Positions 59,796 through 64,000 of a DNA stretch of 64,000 bases are shown in pieces. How positions within the stretch are numbered: position 1 is the first letter of the stretch; the number at the start of each line of letters is the position of its first letter. A program made the position numbers and the translations under genes. Source of the DNA: Diphasiastrum complanatum. Taxonomy: Eukaryota; Streptophyta; Lycopodiopsida; Lycopodiales; Lycopodiaceae. The notes under the pieces are model-generated. The model did not search any database and was not told the origin of the DNA. It saw only the letters and a program-made list of their open reading frames with translations. The stretch lies in NCBI GenBank assembly GCA_029204225.1, contig CM055104.1, positions 47,252,451 to 47,316,450 of the forward strand, in the 5' to 3' direction.

Positions 59796-60215
59796 TGTTA
59801 GAGTTGATGTTTTACGTTAGTACCCTTAATGTTATCATCTAGATTAATTAGGATTATTGGGCCATGCCGACGTGCTAATTCTAGGGGCCCTTACCCATAT
59901 TTAGTAAAGGTCTAGTTAGACTATAGTTAGACAAGTTCGAGATTCTAGTGCTTGATTTGGAGCACAAGTTATTACTACAGATATGTGTTAGTGCTTTCAT
60001 ATAGAGAGACATTAATTAGGTAATTGCTTTTAGATTGCTTTTGCTTTTGACATAGACTAAAGTCTATAAGAATGTAGTGCACCCTACCTCATTTGCAATG
60101 GGACATAGTTGGAGTTTGCCATTACTTGTGTTCTCTCTGATATGTTTGACTATGGTTTCATCACAATAGAAATCTTGTCTTGGGTTACTTGTATGATCAA
60201 GTCAGTTTTCTAACA
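59796..60215 (+). mobile_element. Copia F LTR (420 bp)
   Basis: Begins TGTTAGA after AAGGGGGAG (polypurine tract) and ends TCTAACA, giving 7-bp perfect inverted termini. No primer-binding site follows; the next bases run into an unrelated integrase fragment, so this is F's 3' LTR. Confidence 0.78.
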
Positions 60216-60889
60216 TATTTATCTTCTCAAGAACAATGGAGAAAGAAACAGATACACAAATCAAAATACTACGCTTTGACAAAGGGGGAGAGTATCTTTC
60301 TACTGAATTTCAGGTGTTTTGCAAGGATCATGGTATAAAGAGACAATTTACAAGCACGAACATGCCTCAACAAAATGGAGAAGCAGAAAGGAGGAACCGG
60401 TCTATTGTGGAAACTGCAAGGAGTATGCTCAAGAGTAAGAATCTTCGAAATATGTGTTGGGGTGAAGCAATTAAGATGACAATTTATCTTTTGAATCGAA
60501 GTCCTACAAAGGTTGTAGAGAATCCGACTTCAGAGGAATCTTACACAGGACGAAATCCTGACGTAACTCATCTGAGAGTGTTTGGAAGTATTGCTTATGC
60601 TCACATACCTAAGGATTCAAGGAGCAAATTGGATTCAAAGTCAACAAAATGTTTATTCCTTGGATACAATAGTCAAGAGAAGGGTTACAAGTTGTATGAC
60701 TTGGAGGGTAAAAAAGTCATCATAAGCAGGGATGTGATCTTTGATGAGGATGGATCTCATAAAGATACAGAGATACCTTATGATAGGAAGCAAGATGGAG
60801 GAATTTCTATCTTATGTGCGAGTCATTACAAGAGCCTGAAACAACACATGTATTGCCTACACCAATCCAAGTACCTAGTTGAGAAATGA
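60216..60889 (+). pseudogene. Copia G integrase core and hinge
   Basis: An open frame of 217 codons: RFDKGGEYLSTEF (second catalytic Asp), QQNGEAERRNRSIVETARSM with catalytic Glu, MCWGEAIKMTIYLLNRSP, LRVFGSIAYAHIPKDSRSKL, CLFLGYNSQEKGYKLYD and VIISRDVIFDED. It starts after the zinc site and first Asp, so it is 5'-truncated exactly at the F LTR. Intact over this length but not a complete protein. The sequence resembles a different copia lineage from D and E. Confidence 0.85.
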
Positions 60890-61275
60890 AAAAGGAAGGA
60901 GAGATCAAGTATATGAGATACTTATTCACCTCCTACTTCACCAGGCAGAAAACATCCTACATCAGATACTAGAAGATTGACTAGATGGTATCATGAAACT
61001 ATCAAGGATAGTGTTATTTTGGAACAAGGAGAGTCCAGTACACAAGGAACTAAGAGATCTGCTAGACTTGAAAAGCAATATGAAGATCAAGATCAACAGG
61101 AGGATTGATAGGAGGATCATCATAAGGATGGGGATGTACACTTTGCTTACATGGCTACAATGTTGGAAACCAAGGATCCATCTACGTTCAAGGGAAGTGG
61201 AGCCTATAGAAGAGCAAGTTGTGGCTATCTTTACCAAAGGACTTGACAAAAAAAAAGTTTCAGAAGCTTAGTTCA
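60890..61275 (+). pseudogene. Copia G hinge joined to polyprotein C-terminus (reverse transcriptase deleted)
   Basis: After the hinge (LEKQYEDQDQQED-like text, then HFAYMATM near 61150) the sequence jumps at about 61195 to EEQVVAIFTKGLDKKK, the VADIFTKxL end of copia polyproteins. Reverse transcriptase and most of RNase H (over 1.5 kb in intact relatives) are missing. Confidence 0.7.
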
Positions 61276-62151
61276 ATGCAAGGTGAAACTAGGAAACACT
61301 AAATTGGTTGGTGTTTTTGCTATAGGATCTCAATTGGATCCATTCAAGGTGCTTCCTCCATCATTTCAAACATTTATTACAGTCTTTTTCCTATATTTTT
61401 AATATGAAATCAGACCTATGATATGAAATGAGCTAAATTCTTGCAATTTGATTCACTAGCATCATAGATTTTGATCAATTATGATTATTTGTGATTTGTA
61501 TCTCCATTTATGATCAAATTCAGTTCTTGTAGGATTTGATCAAAAGGTGTTTAGGCTTCTAAAACCAGGTTCAAGTCATTTCTTATCTACAAGATCAAAT
61601 TAGCATGTTTTGCTTGCTTTCTCACATTTGAATCAACGCGAGTTTGGAGACAATCTCGAGGAGTAGCATTCAAGCATTGGAGAGATAGAAGGATTAAAGC
61701 TTTTGGAGCTGATTTAGATTCTTCTCAGGTATATCCTAAGGGTGATTTAGGTTCAGTCCAAAGCATTTTGCATTTACTCATCATTAAGATCATTTTTTTT
61801 TGTCAAAATTGTGATCTTTGTAGCTTGTGCTTGGAAAGTAGTTGTTTTCATTCTTATATAAAGGTTCAACCTGATTTTATAAAAGTGATTTAGAGTGGCA
61901 TTTTCATGCAATTAGATCATCTTTTTTCAGGTTGATTGGATCTTTATAAGCCTTGTGAAGTTTAGATCAAGGAGTTGTCAATTTGGGTCATCTTTCTACA
62001 TCAAGCAAGCTAGTTTAATTTTGTATTTTTTTTAATAGAATTGATTGAGCTCAAAATCGAATAGAATCTTGTTGAGAATTCATTTGTTGATCATTCTCAG
62101 GTCCCTAGATAGTGGGATAGCTAGTAGAATCAATCTATTGTTTAGAGGAGG
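61276..62151 (+). other. Non-coding leader upstream of gag fragment
   Basis: No gene. The last part (TCAGGTCCCTAGATAGTGGG near 62098) resembles the A/B leader (CAGGTCCCTAAGGAGTGGG on the minus strand near 22330). No primer-binding site seen. Confidence 0.5.
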
Positions 62152-62748
62152 ATGGCATCCATGAATGCTTATGTTTTGGATTCTAGTGATACGTTGAACA
62201 AATCAAACTATTTTATTTGGAAACTAAGAATGGAATCAATCCTTGTAATGCAAGATTTGATGGACATAGTGAGTGGGGAAGAGGATGAGCCTATCCACCC
62301 TCAAGAATCCACTAGATACTAGAAGAGGGGCAAACTAGCCCTCCATTGTATACCAAAATGAATGTAGCCAATGAACTCCTAAAGGAAGTAGGAGAGTGTA
62401 CCTCGGCCCAAGAGTCTTGGGAGCCCCTTCAAAAGGTTTATGAGTCAAAGAACACTACAAGGTTGCTTTCCCTGAAGCATCAAATCTTTCAAAGCTACCA
62501 AAAGAAGGGAGAGGGTGCTCATTCATATGTTCTAAGGGTCAAGGAGTTAAACAAAGAACTTTCCTTTATAGGAGAATCTATAAAAGAAGATGAGCTTGTA
62601 CAACTAATCTTGAATGGCCTTTGTGTAGATTTCTCTAACTTGGTGCAAGGATATGCCATAATGAGCAAGTTTCCATCACTTGAAGACCTCCAAGGTGTCC
62701 TCATGGCCGAGGAGCATAGGAGACAACACTTCAATGCAAGGATGGATC
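62152..62748 (+). pseudogene. Copia gag fragment of the A/B family
   Basis: MASMNAYVLDSSDTLNKSNY, then FIWKLRMESILVMQDLMDIV, an in-frame stop near 62320, a small frame break, then NVANELLKEVGECTSAQESW and YQKKGEGAHSYVLRVKELNK. It breaks off at ARMD near 62748, where A continues into its zinc-knuckle linker, and meets a gag on the other strand. Confidence 0.85.
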
Positions 62749-62749
62749 A

Positions 62750-63295
62750 CACACCAAACATTTTTTCTACTAGGAAATGTTTTAGCCATCTTATTAGTTG
62801 CTTTGTCAAGCTTGGCATTCTGCTCTTCCAATGCTTTCAACTTTGCATCGAACTGTGACTGCATCTTCTCTAGTCGCATCTGTTGCTTCTGGGCAAGTTT
62901 TTCAAACTCATATATAAAGAGGTGAGGTCTTTTCCATCCCATTGTAGATTCATCAGCTGATCTTCCAGCATCATGATTTGACTTCTTGATTTCGTCTGAA
63001 ATCTGGTGAGCAATGCATCCCACATCTCCTTAGCTTTGGAGAGTGTAGCCAGGTCAAGTGTGAGACTATCTTTGATGGAAGATGATAGCAAGGCTACTGC
63101 CTTGTCGTTTTTCTCCCTCCACTCACGTAGCTCCTTGCCTGATGTTGTAGGCATCTCTTCTGTGCCATCCACCCAGGGGAATAAACCTTTGCCCTTGAGG
63201 ATGAGTGATGTCTTAACTTTCCAGGCTAGAAAGTTAGATCCTGAAGAATCAAGAATTGTGTAGATCTTGCTTTGCATGTTGCTGATTGAAGCCAT
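62750..63295 (-). pseudogene. Copia gag of another lineage (UBN2/DUF4219 type)
   Basis: Minus-strand start MASISNMQSKIYTILDSSGS, NFLAWKVKTSLILKGKGLFP, then KAKEMWDALLTRFQTKS and MLEDQLMNLQWD: the gag type with a DUF4219-like head. A frameshift near 62900 leads to a coiled-coil text (EKLAQKQQMRLEKMQSQFDA). The start Met fits the distance from the primer-binding sites. It is truncated at 62750. Confidence 0.82.
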
Positions 63296-63385
63296 TGCTT
63301 CTTGATGGTTGTTTGTCTAAATGCTAGGCCTCCTGGATCTGATAGCTTCTTGGCTATGTTAGATTATGACAAGATAACCTGGCTC

Positions 63386-63425
63386 TAATACCACTGATGA
63401 CAATGGTGATATGCTCTGATACCAC
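63386..63425 (-). promoter_or_regulatory. Two tandem primer-binding-site-like motifs
   Basis: On the minus strand TGGTATCAGAGC (about 63412-63424) is followed ~30 bp later by TGGTATTAGAGCCAGG (about 63384-63399). Both resemble initiator-Met tRNA priming sites; only one is expected. Confidence 0.7.
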
Positions 63426-64000
63426 GGATGAAAAAAAGGTTCGCAGTCGCAAAACAGTCTCGAAGACGAAACAACCGTGATTCAACGCGGTTCGGATGGA
63501 GTTCAGATGTCGTCGTTGGACACTGCCAGCTGAATCACTCCTATAGTCCTCCAAAATGTAGTCAGGCACTACTGATCTACGTTTATAAATTGATGAAGCA
63601 TTCAACGAATTCAACCAATGTGCGAAATTGAAGTGAATGGGAGAATCAGCCATTCGAATAACAGCAGACACATTTGCATTCAAGATCATACATCATAAAA
63701 GAAGACATGTGCACAATGATCTATTGATTTTATCTGATTCTTCAAGCACTGCATGCAGATCCACGCAGTGCGTTGGCGTGAGAGAAATACAGTTCTCTCA
63801 CGAGTGGATGTCTCGCTTACTAGCGGACCTGTGGATCACTATGGATCCTGTTCACAAAACACGTCTTGCACGCAGGCGGACTTCCTGTCTGTATTTCGTC
63901 TTGATTGCTTACTAGCATCAGACTACTTCATCTTCTGTGTGTGTTTTAGTGTCAAGTATCATCCAGCAAGTATATAGTCGCTCTATGTAACTTTAAAATT
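63426..64000 (-). mobile_element. Probable 5' LTR of the minus-strand copia (runs off window)
   Basis: Sequence beyond the primer-binding sites, on the side where the 5' LTR must lie. CATCCG precedes the PBS on the minus strand, suggesting a CA end plus short spacer. No ORF of interest. Confidence 0.45.

Overview
This is nuclear DNA of a land plant. The evidence is an intron-containing mitochondrial gene (SDHAF2), abundant Ty1/copia and Ty3/gypsy LTR retrotransposons primed by initiator-Met tRNA, long GA microsatellites and very low gene density. The reverse transcriptase relic at 47.3-50.3 kb resembles a type I associate with ferns, lycophytes and bryophytes, so a seedless plant such as a fern is my best guess (low confidence). 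No bacterial-type operon, CRISPR array, canonical tRNA gene or rRNA gene was seen.

Layout. 0-4.3 kb: non-coding DNA with a new-looking tRNA-derived short retroposon, present as one solo minus-strand copy with an 11-bp target-site duplication and as an eight-unit head-to-tail array with an exact 101-bp period. 4.3-9.3 kb: a pair of ~390-bp direct repeats around the 3' end of a chromodomain Ty3/gypsy element, its 1.65-kb LTR and a following primer-binding site. 9.3-17.8 kb: a decayed minus-strand gypsy gag-protease, a 24-bp minisatellite, a second LTR/PBS and a long non-coding interior. 18.6-26.5 kb: three decayed minus-strand copia bodies (A, B, H), with A and B forming a tandem leader-gag-protease duplication.

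26.5-41.5 kb is the youngest part. Element E (35054-41484) is a complete copia with matching 655-bp LTRs and a 1317-codon gag-pol. A second, 5'-truncated body of the same family (C) shares E's left LTR. C is split by element D (27628-33941), another complete copia with 862-bp LTRs that look identical, a 1326-codon gag-pol and a 4-bp target duplication.

41.5-52 kb holds a SET-domain gene fragment, a copia protease scrap, two GA microsatellites of 168-172 bp, and a two-ORF non-LTR reverse transcriptase relic on the minus strand. 52-58.5 kb holds the one clear host gene, SDHAF2. Its five coding exons splice in phase to a 195-residue mitochondrial protein, and the gene lies between two inverted ~300-bp repeat arms. 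58.9-64 kb is a mosaic of copia pieces from at least three families.

The main biology is layered retrotransposition. The LTRs of three copia families here (B, D, E) share a 14-bp perfect palindrome with a G-box core, which may be a common promoter element. All identities are judged by eye from translated motifs; no alignment or database search was run.
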